Below are positions 24,451 through 31,762 of a DNA stretch of 33,139 bases, piece after piece. This DNA comes from Candidatus Sericytochromatia bacterium S15B-MN24 CBMW_12. Lineage in GTDB: Bacteria; Cyanobacteriota; Sericytochromatia; S15B-MN24; UBA4093. The position numbers and the translations under genes were made by a program. The notes under the pieces are model-generated. The model was not told where the DNA came from and did not search any database. It saw only the letters and a program-made list of their open reading frames with translations. Where the stretch lies: NCBI GenBank assembly GCA_002083825.1, contig DAZV01000057.1:199284-232422 (forward strand), given 5' to 3'. Numbering within the stretch: position 1 is the first letter of the stretch; every line of letters begins with the position of its first letter.

Positions 24451-26543
24451 CGGCGGTTCAGCAGGATCCTGAGGCGGCCATGAGCGTCTTCCAGCGCCAA
24501 TCGGGCCGCGTCGGGCCCGAGACCGGTCGCATGCATGGCAATGGCCAGCTTCACCGAACCACCGGCTCGTTCCAGCAGGTCGCTGGCCGTCGGCTCGTCC
24601 GTATCCACGACCTGCCGGATGATCCGCAGGGCGCGATCGCGAAGCTTCCGGTTCGAGATCGTCACGTCCACCATCAGGTTGCCGTAGACCTTGCCCAGTA
24701 AGACCATGGTCGCCGTGGAGATCTGGTTGAGCGCGAGCTTGGTGGCCGTTCCGGCCTTCAGGCGGGTTGAGCCGGTCAGCACTTCGGGACCCACGAGCAA
24801 GGGGATCGGGTGATCCACGTAGTCCAAGGCATCGAGAGGGTTGCAGGCGATGAGCGCCGTGGTGGCGCCGGCTTGCTTCGCCCGCCGCAGCGCCCCGTGA
24901 ACGAAGGGGGTTCGACCGCTCGCGGCGATTCCGATGACCAGGTCATGCCGGCCGACCCCTCGGGACGTCATGGCCTCTTCCCCCGCCGGCGCATCGTCCT
25001 CGGCCCCTTCGACCGCCTGCGTCAGCGCCGCCGTCCCGCCGGCAATCACTCCCTGGAACCAGTCAGGCGGCGCCGAGAAGGTGGGCGGGATCTCGGCGGC
25101 GTCGAGGACGCCCAGCCTTCCGCTCGTTCCTGCTCCAACGTAGAAGACATGACCGCCTAGCCGGATTGCTTCCGCGGCCCGTTCGGCGACTCGGGCGATT
25201 TCAACCGACCGGCACGCCACCGCTTCCTGGGCATGAAGGTCCTCGGAACTCATCAAGGCGGTGATTTCGCTGGCTGAAAGGGTGTCGAGCCTCTCGCTGA
25301 GCGGATTGGAGGTTTCGGTCATGGCGTCCTCCCCGCTCGGCCCCTGCGGCGCCAGCATCACCCGCCGAAAGTTGCGTCCGGGACTGATCTTGCCGAGGAT
25401 GACGGCCTCTTTGGCTCCCGTGGTCTCCGGCAGATGGTTGGGAGCCCCGAAGACGGCTTGGTAGGCCAGCACGGCGAAGGCGACGGCTTCCTTGGCATCG
25501 GCATCGAAACCGCGCTGCTCCAGCGGAAGGACCTCCACGCCAGGCATTTCCCGACGCAGCATGGCGAGAAGCGTCTGGTTATGGGCCCCACCTCCGCTCA
25601 AGAGCATGTCTTGAGGAAGCGCCGGCAGGAAGTCCCGGTAGGCCGAGGCGATGGACCGGGCCGTGAACGCGGTGGCCGTGGCGATCGCATCCTCGGGAAT
25701 CAGCCCTCGCGCGAGGGCCTCGTCGTATCGCGCGTCGGCGTAGGCATGGCCAAAATCCTCCCGGCCCGTGGACTTGGGAGGATGCAATCTGAAGAACGGG
25801 TGGGAAAGCCAGGCCGCGAGCAATGCCTCGTCGACCCGTCCGCTGGCGGCATAGCGGCCTTCCGGGTCGTAGTGCTCCCGCCCTTCGGTGAAGCGCTCGA
25901 CGAAGCGGTCGATGATCATGTTGGCGGGGCCGGTATCGAAGGCGAGCGGCGAATAGCCTGGCATGAGAGAGGTGACGTTACCGATGCCGCCGAGGTTCTG
26001 GAGGGCGACGGAGCGCTCGGAGGAGCCGAAGAGCAGCTGATCGACGAAGGGTACGAGCGGAGCGCCCTGGCCTCCCGCCGCGACGTCGGCGGACCGGAAG
26101 TCCGAGACGGTGGTGATCCCGGTGCGCATGGCGATGAAGGATCCGTTCCCCACCTGCATGGTTGCTGGAGCATCGCCTGTCGGGCGGTGCCAAAGGGTCT
26201 GACCATGCGAGCCTACCAGGTCAGCCTCGCCGCCGGCCTCCGCCAGGACCGCGATGGCCGCCGAGGCGAAGAACTCGCCGAGCCGGGTGTCCAGCGCGGC
26301 AATCTGATCGATGCGACTCGTGGCGGGGTCGAGCTGCGCCTGGATCTGGGCGCGCAGCTCGGGGGGCATCGGTAGGGTGAGGAACGCCTCCAACCGGACG
26401 TCCAGGCCCGCGGCTCGCGGGGTGATGGCGACCAGGGCCGCGTCGCAGCCGTCGAGGGAGGTGCCGGACATCAGGCCGATCACCCGCAGGGGGTGACGAA
26501 CGGGCGGGAGACAAGGAGCGGGATCTCGATGATGGCGTGGCAT
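24447..26543 (-). CDS. Fusion of anhydro-MurNAc kinase (AnmK) and MurNAc-6-P etherase (MurQ)
   Basis: The 698-aa product has two full domains. Residues ~20-390 are AnmK: IGLMSGTSLDGCDAAL near 22, SHGQTLWHRP, LQNLGGIGNVT, AFDTGPANMIID and LSGGGAHNQTLL. This domain phosphorylates and opens 1,6-anhydro-MurNAc to MurNAc-6-P. Residues 408-698 are MurQ (SIS fold): TLSASEITALMSSED, YVGAGTSGRLGVLDAAEIPP, GIAASGRTPFVHGALRRA and KAGTATKLALNQISTATM. It removes lactate to give GlcNAc-6-P. Catalytic regions appear intact in both. ATG 26543 is chosen because the upstream TTG (26579) lies in a good -35. AnmK and MurQ act consecutively, so the fusion is biochemically sensible. Confidence 0.93.
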   Translation of the reverse strand: MPRHHRDPAPCLPPVRHPLRVIGLMSGTSLDGCDAALVAITPRAAGLDVRLEAFLTLPMPPELRAQIQAQLDPATSRIDQIAALDTRLGEFFASAAIAVLAEAGGEADLVGSHGQTLWHRPTGDAPATMQVGNGSFIAMRTGITTVSDFRSADVAAGGQGAPLVPFVDQLLFGSSERSVALQNLGGIGNVTSLMPGYSPLAFDTGPANMIIDRFVERFTEGREHYDPEGRYAASGRVDEALLAAWLSHPFFRLHPPKSTGREDFGHAYADARYDEALARGLIPEDAIATATAFTARSIASAYRDFLPALPQDMLLSGGGAHNQTLLAMLRREMPGVEVLPLEQRGFDADAKEAVAFAVLAYQAVFGAPNHLPETTGAKEAVILGKISPGRNFRRVMLAPQGPSGEDAMTETSNPLSERLDTLSASEITALMSSEDLHAQEAVACRSVEIARVAERAAEAIRLGGHVFYVGAGTSGRLGVLDAAEIPPTFSAPPDWFQGVIAGGTAALTQAVEGAEDDAPAGEEAMTSRGVGRHDLVIGIAASGRTPFVHGALRRAKQAGATTALIACNPLDALDYVDHPIPLLVGPEVLTGSTRLKAGTATKLALNQISTATMVLLGKVYGNLMVDVTISNRKLRDRALRIIRQVVDTDEPTASDLLERAGGSVKLAIAMHATGLGPDAARLALEDAHGRLRILLNRR
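25320..25334 (-). promoter_or_regulatory. murQ: Internal SD and start codon for MurQ alone
   Basis: GGGGAGG (25334-25328), five bases and ATG (25322-25320) occur in frame exactly at the AnmK/MurQ junction. Starting here gives a 291-residue MurQ, close to the family's usual ~300. It may be a relic of two separate genes or a working second start. Confidence 0.55.
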
Positions 26544-26549
26544 GCCCTG

Positions 26550-26579
26550 ATTGTAACCCCCGATCGGGCCTGGCCTCAA
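26550..26579 (-). promoter_or_regulatory. Promoter of AnmK-MurQ, apparently leaderless
   Basis: On the minus strand there is TTGAGG (26579-26574), an 18-nt spacer and TACAAT (26555-26550), then six bases and the ATG. The -35 matches 4 of 6 and the -10 matches 5 of 6. Transcription would begin at or next to the start codon, and no SD is seen at a proper distance. Confidence 0.55.
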
Positions 26580-26639
26580 GGCGAAGGGGGCGCGCCTCGA
26601 TCGGCGAGCGAACTTTTTTTCGCATGAAACACCCGATCT

Positions 26640-26668
26640 AAGGTTAAGACCGCTATAATGACTTTAAG
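26640..26668 (+). promoter_or_regulatory. Conserved promoter-like motif, copy 2, upstream of tnpB
   Basis: AAGGTTAAG, four bases, CTATAAT, then GACTTTAAG. TATAAT at 26654-26659 is a perfect -10. No -35 is found at 16-18 nt; the shared AAGGTTAAG box instead ends five bases before the -10. Twenty-two of 29 positions match the motif at 16252-16280, and both copies face a plus-strand gene. Confidence 0.6.
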
Positions 26669-26686
26669 AATGCCCATCGGATTCTC

Positions 26687-26708
26687 GCCAGGCTCCCCGA
26701 GCCTTGGC
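26687..26708 (+). other. Leader hairpin upstream of tnpB
   Basis: GCCAGGCTC and GAGCCTTGGC pair with one bulged T around a CCC loop, giving nine base pairs. It lies between the promoter and the GTG start, and could be part of the mobile element's left end or a leader structure. Confidence 0.4.
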
Positions 26709-26783
26709 GCCAACCGCTTCGATCCGTGGGCGGGTTCGAATCTCCGAGTTTTCCGCGCTGTCCGAACTTCGGGAGAGAACGAC

Positions 26784-28577
26784 GTGCCGCAAACCATCAC
26801 GGTGGAGCTTTTCGCGCCCACCATCGCCAAGCAAGAGACGTTCCGCCAGATGCAGGCGGAATTCAATCGCCTGGCCAATGAGTTGGCCGAGGCCTCGCTC
26901 GGAACCCTGAGCGGTCAGGCCTCCGATACGCTGGAGTGGATGATCCCGTCGGCGTGGCATGGTTCGCTTTACCGGATGGTACAGGGTCGCCTCAAGACCA
27001 TGGCCGTCCGCGGAGACGGGGCGCGCCTGGCACGCTTCAAGCCCCATCATCCGGTGATCTTCGATCCTGCCGCCTGGCAGCTCAGCGCGGCCGACGGCGC
27101 CTGGAAGCTCACGATACCGATCTTCGGGCGCACGGTCTCCGTGCCCATCTTGGTTCCGTCCAGTCAGATGAAAAGCTTGAGCCGGATGCTGGAGGCGGGC
27201 ACCCCGCTGGAAGGCCGGCTCTACCAGAAGAAGGGGCGCTGGTACTTCGCGGCCACCTTCCTCAACCGGGCTCTGCCGACGGATGGTGGTGGGCGCATGG
27301 TCGCCTTCCGGTCCGTCGGGGTGGACCTGGGGCAGCGCATGCTGGCCGTGGCCTACGATTCTGTCCGTAATCGCCGCATGTTCTTCAGCGGCAAGGACGC
27401 TCTTTACCATCGCAAGCGCTATGAGCGGATTCTCAAGCGCCTGCGCAAGGCTGGGACTCCAGCCGCACGACGTGCGGCGAAGCGAGTCGAGGCCAAGTAC
27501 GCGCGTTTTCTCGAGCATCGCGATCGTCGCGTGGCCAACGCCGTCGTCCGGTTTGCCGCTCCGGCCTCCAGGCCGGTCCCCGGTATGCCGGTCTCCGGCT
27601 GGCTGGCGCGGCGGGTCGTGATCAAGTTCGAGGATTTCCAAACGGCTCCGGCTACCGCCGAGGTCGCCTCCTACCGTCGCATCCAAGGTCTGGTTGCCAG
27701 GCGAGCAGAGCTCGCAGGCATCCCGGTCGTGGCGGTCAGCCGGCATGAGACCTCCACGCGGTGTTCCGCCTGTGGGACCGTTCAACCGGGCAACCGCCGG
27801 AGGCAGGCCTTCGCCTGTTCCTGCGGCTACCGTTCGCACGCCGACCTCAACGCGGCGCGCAACATCGCCCAATCAGCGATCCAGTCCGAAGGGATTGGGA
27901 TCGTGCCTGCCGGATACGAGTCCGGCAGCCAGGCCGTTGGCACGGCTGTATCTCGTGCGGTCCTTTGGCTAAAGGGAACGTCGGACCACATGAGAAGCGC
28001 GCTTGCGCATGCCACCCCGCAAATTCCTCCATCCCTTGCAGTTCAAACGCAACTCACCCACATGGAGGTAATTCAAATGGCTAGCATCGTTAAGGATCTC
28101 ACCGACACCAGCACGAAGTTCGTGACCGGGAGCCTCGACAACCTCAGGACCTACGTTGACCGGACCAGCGACGAGCTGGGCAAGGTCGACATGGTTGGCG
28201 TGACCCGCCGCGTGCTCGACACGGCCATCGACAACACCAAAGCGGTGGTGAAGATGGCAGCCGAGCCCAACGGCCTCGACTTCTTCGGCAAGGCCAAGGC
28301 CGTCGCCGATGGATCGCTCGAAGCCGCCAAGGAGGTTGTGAATACCATTTCGGAAGAGGGTAAGAAGACCGATTTCTTCGGTATGGCGACCCGCATGACG
28401 ATGGATTCGCTCTCGTCCCTGCGCAATCAGGTGGACCTCACCCTCGAGACCACCAAGTCGGTTTCCACCCGGCTGATGCCTCTGGCGACCGCCGCTAAAC
28501 CGGTGGCCACCCGGGCGCCGCAGGTGACTCGCGTTGAGATCGAACAGGAGAAGCCCTCCAAGGCTTCGAAGTCCTAG
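26784..28577 (+). CDS. tnpB: TnpB-type RNA-guided nuclease, reading in frame into a phasin-like domain
   Basis: The start is GTG 26784 (GGGAGAG six bases upstream). The frame runs 598 codons. Residues 1-~370 are TnpB: an N-terminal beta/helical region, then the RuvC nuclease with Asp181 (GVDLGQRM), Glu283 (IKFEDF) and Asp354 (SHADLNAARN). A four-cysteine zinc ribbon (C327, C330, C345, C347; CSACG...CSCG) sits between the last two. All catalytic and zinc residues are present. Usual TnpB is ~370-430 aa, so the real domain ends near residue 400. The rest is translated leader plus the whole phasin-like protein (432-598). No tnpA gene is adjacent. A TldR-type dead repressor is ruled out by the intact triad. 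Confidence 0.8.
   Translation: MPQTITVELFAPTIAKQETFRQMQAEFNRLANELAEASLGTLSGQASDTLEWMIPSAWHGSLYRMVQGRLKTMAVRGDGARLARFKPHHPVIFDPAAWQLSAADGAWKLTIPIFGRTVSVPILVPSSQMKSLSRMLEAGTPLEGRLYQKKGRWYFAATFLNRALPTDGGGRMVAFRSVGVDLGQRMLAVAYDSVRNRRMFFSGKDALYHRKRYERILKRLRKAGTPAARRAAKRVEAKYARFLEHRDRRVANAVVRFAAPASRPVPGMPVSGWLARRVVIKFEDFQTAPATAEVASYRRIQGLVARRAELAGIPVVAVSRHETSTRCSACGTVQPGNRRRQAFACSCGYRSHADLNAARNIAQSAIQSEGIGIVPAGYESGSQAVGTAVSRAVLWLKGTSDHMRSALAHATPQIPPSLAVQTQLTHMEVIQMASIVKDLTDTSTKFVTGSLDNLRTYVDRTSDELGKVDMVGVTRRVLDTAIDNTKAVVKMAAEPNGLDFFGKAKAVADGSLEAAKEVVNTISEEGKKTDFFGMATRMTMDSLSSLRNQVDLTLETTKSVSTRLMPLATAAKPVATRAPQVTRVEIEQEKPSKASKS
27902..27944 (+). ncRNA. Nested stem-loop near tnpB 3' end, possible omega RNA core
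   Basis: CTGCCGGA/TCCGGCAG form an 8-bp stem with loop TACGAG (27907-27928), enclosed by CGTGC/GCACG (27902-27906, 27940-27944). A further CCTTT-GGCT-AAAGG hairpin follows near 27960-27980. TnpB guide RNAs start within the 3' end of the gene and fold in this way, with the guide lying past the element's right end. The true ends cannot be set from sequence alone. Confidence 0.35.
28077..28577 (+). CDS. Phasin-like amphipathic helical protein
   Basis: The 166-aa product starts at ATG 28077 with its own GGAGG nine bases upstream, in frame with the TnpB ORF. It is highly helical, with no Cys or Trp, and contains three similar ~31-residue units: DMVGVTRRVLDTAIDNTKAV, DFFGKAKAVADGSLEAAKEV and DFFGMATRMTMDSLSSLRNQ. 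A polar Lys/Glu/Ser tail follows. This composition and length fit phasins, which coat polyhydroxyalkanoate granules, or other surface-binding helical proteins; the assignment is by character, not by motif. A UUCG-loop terminator follows. It was probably a free-standing gene before the tnpB element came in upstream. Confidence 0.65.
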   Translation: MASIVKDLTDTSTKFVTGSLDNLRTYVDRTSDELGKVDMVGVTRRVLDTAIDNTKAVVKMAAEPNGLDFFGKAKAVADGSLEAAKEVVNTISEEGKKTDFFGMATRMTMDSLSSLRNQVDLTLETTKSVSTRLMPLATAAKPVATRAPQVTRVEIEQEKPSKASKS

Positions 28578-28633
28578 CCGAGTCGGGACTCTCTCGAGGC
28601 GCTTCGGCGGCTTGAGGGAGGCCCGAGGGGTCT

Positions 28634-28669
28634 GAGCCGGTCCCTTCGGGGGCCGGCTCTTCATTTTGT
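28634..28669 (+). terminator. Intrinsic terminator after the phasin-like gene
   Basis: GAGCCGGTCCC and GGGGCCGGCTC form an 11-bp stem (one G-T pair) closed by a TTCG tetraloop, followed by TTCATTTTG. Confidence 0.9.
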
Positions 28670-28863
28670 CTTCAGAATCGACACCGTAGGCGGGTAAGCG
28701 CTTGACTACTGCGTTTGAGGTCTTCGCGCAAAGTACTTGGACTCGCTCTAGTATTGGCACAGGTCTCCGGCGCATTCGGCCAAATTCGCCACTAGCAGGG
28801 ACGCGGATCTCCAGCTTCGGTCTATGTGGTCTGAGCGTTTTCATCGACCCAACCGCAGGTCCT
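28670..28863. other. Intergenic stretch without recognised gene
   Basis: Short ORFs on both strands show no family resemblance. The segment lies between the terminator of the phasin-like gene and the start of recognisable IS3 sequence, and probably holds the junction with the accessory patch. Confidence 0.5.
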
Positions 28864-29034
28864 GTCAGAGACTACAAGACGGAAAGAGAGGCCAAGAATG
28901 GCTTGGCGCGGTACTTTGAGTTCTACAACAACGAGAGACCGCATCAGGCGCTTGGCAACAGGACACCCCGAGAGGTATACTTCTCTCGGACGGTAGAGCA
29001 TTCGGATATCATGACGCTCCCGATCCCGGCGTAG
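28864..29034 (+). pseudogene. IS3-family transposase OrfB, C-terminal fragment
   Basis: The last ~55 codons read DYKTEREAKNGLARYFEFYN, then NERPHQALGNRTPREVYF, the conserved end of the IS3-family integrase core (N-x-x-RPHQAL). The DDE catalytic part is absent and the upstream sequence in this frame is unrelated, so it cannot be active. Confidence 0.8.
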
Positions 29035-29085
29035 AGATCACCTTAACTATGCCCATTTCTTGTCCAGCCATTGGGGGACACCTCA
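28864..29085 (+). mobile_element. IS3-family remnant with right end
   Basis: The 3' end of an IS3-family orfB is followed by an end-like sequence: TGTCCAGCCATTGGGGG, then ACACCTCA (29061-29085). The pattern fits an IS3-family inverted repeat. The left part of the element is missing. Confidence 0.6.
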
Positions 29086-29090
29086 ACCCC

Positions 29091-29687
29091 CTACGGCAGG
29101 TTCTTGAGCATACTGTCTATCATGTCGTTAACAATATCCTGCGGTTCCTCTGCATGAATATTCCTATATAGTCGACCGTCACTATACTTGTGTTGTCCAT
29201 AAACGATATCGTAATACTTTATTTCCATTGAATACTTCGGACTCATTAAATGGAAATATGAAAGATAGCCGTCCAAATAGCGTTTATCTACGGTCACCCC
29301 GTTCTTATGGGATTCAGTATCTTCACTTTGGATCCCCGCCTTCCTCATTATTTCCGCAATTTCTGACTTTACCTCGCCTCGGTCATACTTTACATACCTG
29401 CCATCAGCTCCAGGTACTGGGTGGTATTCATTGGCCTTGTCGAAGATATATCTAACACTATTTTTCCCCTGATTACTCATCTCAACCACCACATGCATTG
29501 GTGCTGGTGAAAAATAAAACACCTCAATCATAGGTGCCTTTCCATTCATTCGAGTCGAAACCGAAACGCGCATTGGCTTGGTGAACTCGTTGCTAGATAG
29601 GTCTTCAAAATTTAGAGCTTTATCGCGAGCCACTGCTGGCACGCTAAATGAAAGAATACCGATGCAGACAAGTACAGTCTTTTTCAA
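29091..29687 (-). CDS. Exported orphan protein in low-GC DNA
   Basis: The 198-aa product begins at TTG 29687, with GGGAG eight bases upstream. It has a signal peptide (MKKTVLVCIGILSFSVPAVA-RD). The mature part is mixed alpha/beta and Tyr-rich (MIEVFYFSPAPMHVVVEM, YSMEIKYYDIVYGQHKYSDG). No family is recognised. GC content is about 40 percent by eye in the first 60 bases, far below the neighbours, with frequent ATA, AGA and TTA codons, so it is likely foreign. An IS1634 element sits 37 bp upstream of the start and has probably cut off or replaced the original promoter. Confidence 0.6.
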   Translation of the reverse strand: MKKTVLVCIGILSFSVPAVARDKALNFEDLSSNEFTKPMRVSVSTRMNGKAPMIEVFYFSPAPMHVVVEMSNQGKNSVRYIFDKANEYHPVPGADGRYVKYDRGEVKSEIAEIMRKAGIQSEDTESHKNGVTVDKRYLDGYLSYFHLMSPKYSMEIKYYDIVYGQHKYSDGRLYRNIHAEEPQDIVNDMIDSMLKNLP

Positions 29688-29724
29688 ATGCCAATCTCCC
29701 CATGTTCAACGCTGGGCTACCCTC

Positions 29725-31762
29725 GCGGGTCTTCGACACTATGACGCCCCTTGGAGTTGCAAAGCCTTGCCTGGCGTGGGTTTATCCTGACGAGGCACTT
29801 CTCTCCATGTCGTCCAGAGGTGAGGCAGAGCCTCGATCCCAAATCGATCGAGGATGCTCTTCGCTTCGTCGGGAATGGCTCCAAGCGTCCACTTGAGCTT
29901 GCCCCCTTGCCGGATGCGGTGAACGAGGACTCGGTCGAAGATCTTGCGCAAGGTGCCGGAGGTTTCCCCGGTGAGCATCTCGAGCCGGCGAACACAGTTT
30001 CCGGCCAAGACCGTCAGCATCACGTGCGCTCGGATCCGGTCCGCCGAGCGATGGTAGCAGGGCCGCAGCTTGAGAGGCCCCTTGTACTCCCGGTGATTCC
30101 GCTCTACCTCCTGTAAGAGTTGGTACCCGTCGAAGAGCTCGTAACCCTCTATTTCAGTCAGCGTCGTGCGCAGCATGCGGGTTCCCGCCAGCTGTTCCTC
30201 ACGCCGGATGGCCTCATGGTCCAGCACGTAATGACCGGGACGCTTTTCGGAGGGCTTGAGGAAGCGTTTCACGGTCGGGTGCGTGGCCGCCGCGCAGACC
30301 GCCTTGCCGTGCCCCCCGTTCTTTCCGGACCGCGTGCCCAGGGCCTCGCGCGCCGTGTTCAGGTGCTTCTCCAGGCGTTCAAGCTGCCGTTCGCGTTCGA
30401 GGTGGTTTCGAACCACCACCATGGTCTCGGGCAGCCCGCTCGGGGTATCTCCGGCTTCCAAGGCCACCGCCTTGAACGCGTATTGCCCCTTGGTGGGATG
30501 TGCGGCGTAGCGTCCGGTGACCGGTAAGACCTTCGAACGCGCCACCTTGCTCTTCCTGGGAGAATCGGCCACCAGCCAGTGCCAGCCGCCTTCACGGAGC
30601 GTCGCGAAGAGCTCCTTGATGGTCATGCCGCCATCCGAGACCCAGACCTTCGCCTCGATACCTTTCAGATCCACGAGAGCGTCCACGAGATCCTTGGCGA
30701 TGGTCCTGTCGTTGGTGTTCCCCGGGTAGATCTTGTGGCGGATCACCAGGCCGTTTCGAAGGCAGACGGAGGCCAGCACGACCTGAGGATCTCCGGGGTG
30801 TCCATCTTTGTTATGCCCCTGCATCCGGAGAGGCGGCTCGTTCACCACCCGGGGCCGGGAGCGGCTGGGATGGGAGACGGTAGGGTCCTCGTCCGCCTGG
30901 TCCCAGGCTTCGGCGAGACGCGCGACCTGCTCGTCGTTTTCCCGAGACTCGAAGTACGCGCTTGTCGTATCCAGCAGAGCGATCCGGAGGTCGTCCGCGC
31001 TGCTGACGGCCATGAGGGCCTTGGCGACCCGATCCTCGATTTCGTCCCAGTGCTCGTGAAGAAGGTCGAGGGCCCGGTAGTAATGCTGCACGTCCCATCC
31101 TTCGGCCTCGGGGAAGAAAGCATCCTGTTGCAGCCAATCGTTGGCGGCGAGCTTGCTCAGGGGGGCGACGATCCGGTTGAGGAAGAGGCCAAACACCAGT
31201 CGTTCGAAGTCGAAGGCCCTTATCCGGTGGCGCTTCGCCACGTCCCGCAGAGCTTCGCCCAGGCCCAGTTCTCGCCAGATGGGCTCCAAAAGGAGGCGCA
31301 TGCCGATCCGTCGGCACTCGAGGATGGCATCCCTTTCATCTTTCAGGGCGGGGACATGCGGGGTGAGAGCGCGCTTCACCTCTTCGATGGCCGCGCGAGG
31401 AGTCATCCCGTCCTTGATCCGCAGCTCGTACAAGGTCTGGGCGATGGTCACCAGGTCCTTGAGGGCACGAGGGTCCATCGATTCCTCACGGCCCAGGGAG
31501 ACGATGAGGTGCGAACGGGTCTGAGTCCTTCCATCCGCCCGGCGCTCGACGGCGTTGTGAGCCAGGGCAATGTAGGTGGCGGTCCGGCCGCCGGGCGATT
31601 GGCGAAAGCGCTTGATGTACATGGCACGGTCCTCCCGTAACCAGCATAGCGCCTTATTGATCGCCTGTCTCCCCCTCACCAGCCCCATCTCTCCATCCCC
31701 AACATCCCACTGTTCATGCGCTTCTTAGCCCGCTGGTATCCTTGCTACTGTCGAAGACCCGC
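29725..31762 (-). mobile_element. Complete IS1634-family insertion sequence
   Basis: Ends are defined by 14-bp perfect inverted repeats: GCGGGTCTTCGACA at 29725-29738 and its complement at 31749-31762. The length is 2,038 bp with one transposase gene whose stop abuts the left repeat. The flanks (CCCTC on the left, TAAAC on the right) show no target-site duplication. Confidence 0.85.
29739..31622 (-). CDS. IS1634-family transposase (DDE)
   Basis: The 627-aa product starts at ATG 31622 (MYIKRFRQSPGGRTATYI) with GGGAGGA seven bases upstream; longer starts lack an RBS. DDE residues are in LLDTTSAYFES (first Asp), VWVSDGGMTIKEL (second Asp) and DGYQLLQEVERNHREYKGPL (Glu). The C-terminal YHRSADRIRAHVMLTVLAG matches the IS4-superfamily IS1634 group. 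No frameshift or stop is seen, so it is probably active. It provides cut-and-paste or copy movement of the 2-kb element. Confidence 0.92.
   Translation of the reverse strand: MYIKRFRQSPGGRTATYIALAHNAVERRADGRTQTRSHLIVSLGREESMDPRALKDLVTIAQTLYELRIKDGMTPRAAIEEVKRALTPHVPALKDERDAILECRRIGMRLLLEPIWRELGLGEALRDVAKRHRIRAFDFERLVFGLFLNRIVAPLSKLAANDWLQQDAFFPEAEGWDVQHYYRALDLLHEHWDEIEDRVAKALMAVSSADDLRIALLDTTSAYFESRENDEQVARLAEAWDQADEDPTVSHPSRSRPRVVNEPPLRMQGHNKDGHPGDPQVVLASVCLRNGLVIRHKIYPGNTNDRTIAKDLVDALVDLKGIEAKVWVSDGGMTIKELFATLREGGWHWLVADSPRKSKVARSKVLPVTGRYAAHPTKGQYAFKAVALEAGDTPSGLPETMVVVRNHLERERQLERLEKHLNTAREALGTRSGKNGGHGKAVCAAATHPTVKRFLKPSEKRPGHYVLDHEAIRREEQLAGTRMLRTTLTEIEGYELFDGYQLLQEVERNHREYKGPLKLRPCYHRSADRIRAHVMLTVLAGNCVRRLEMLTGETSGTLRKIFDRVLVHRIRQGGKLKWTLGAIPDEAKSILDRFGIEALPHLWTTWREVPRQDKPTPGKALQLQGAS

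Noticed and set aside
26543..26579. TTG 26579 as start of AnmK-MurQ
   Set aside because: It coincides with a good -35 element and has no RBS; the added residues precede the conserved AnmK N-terminus.
26664..27872. 402-aa minus-strand ORF opposite tnpB
   Set aside because: Composition is that of an antisense shadow (His/Arg/Gly-rich, no motif), while the plus strand carries the full TnpB motif set.
26784..28577. TnpB as a nuclease-dead repressor (TldR)
   Set aside because: Asp181, Glu283 and Asp354 and all four zinc cysteines are present.
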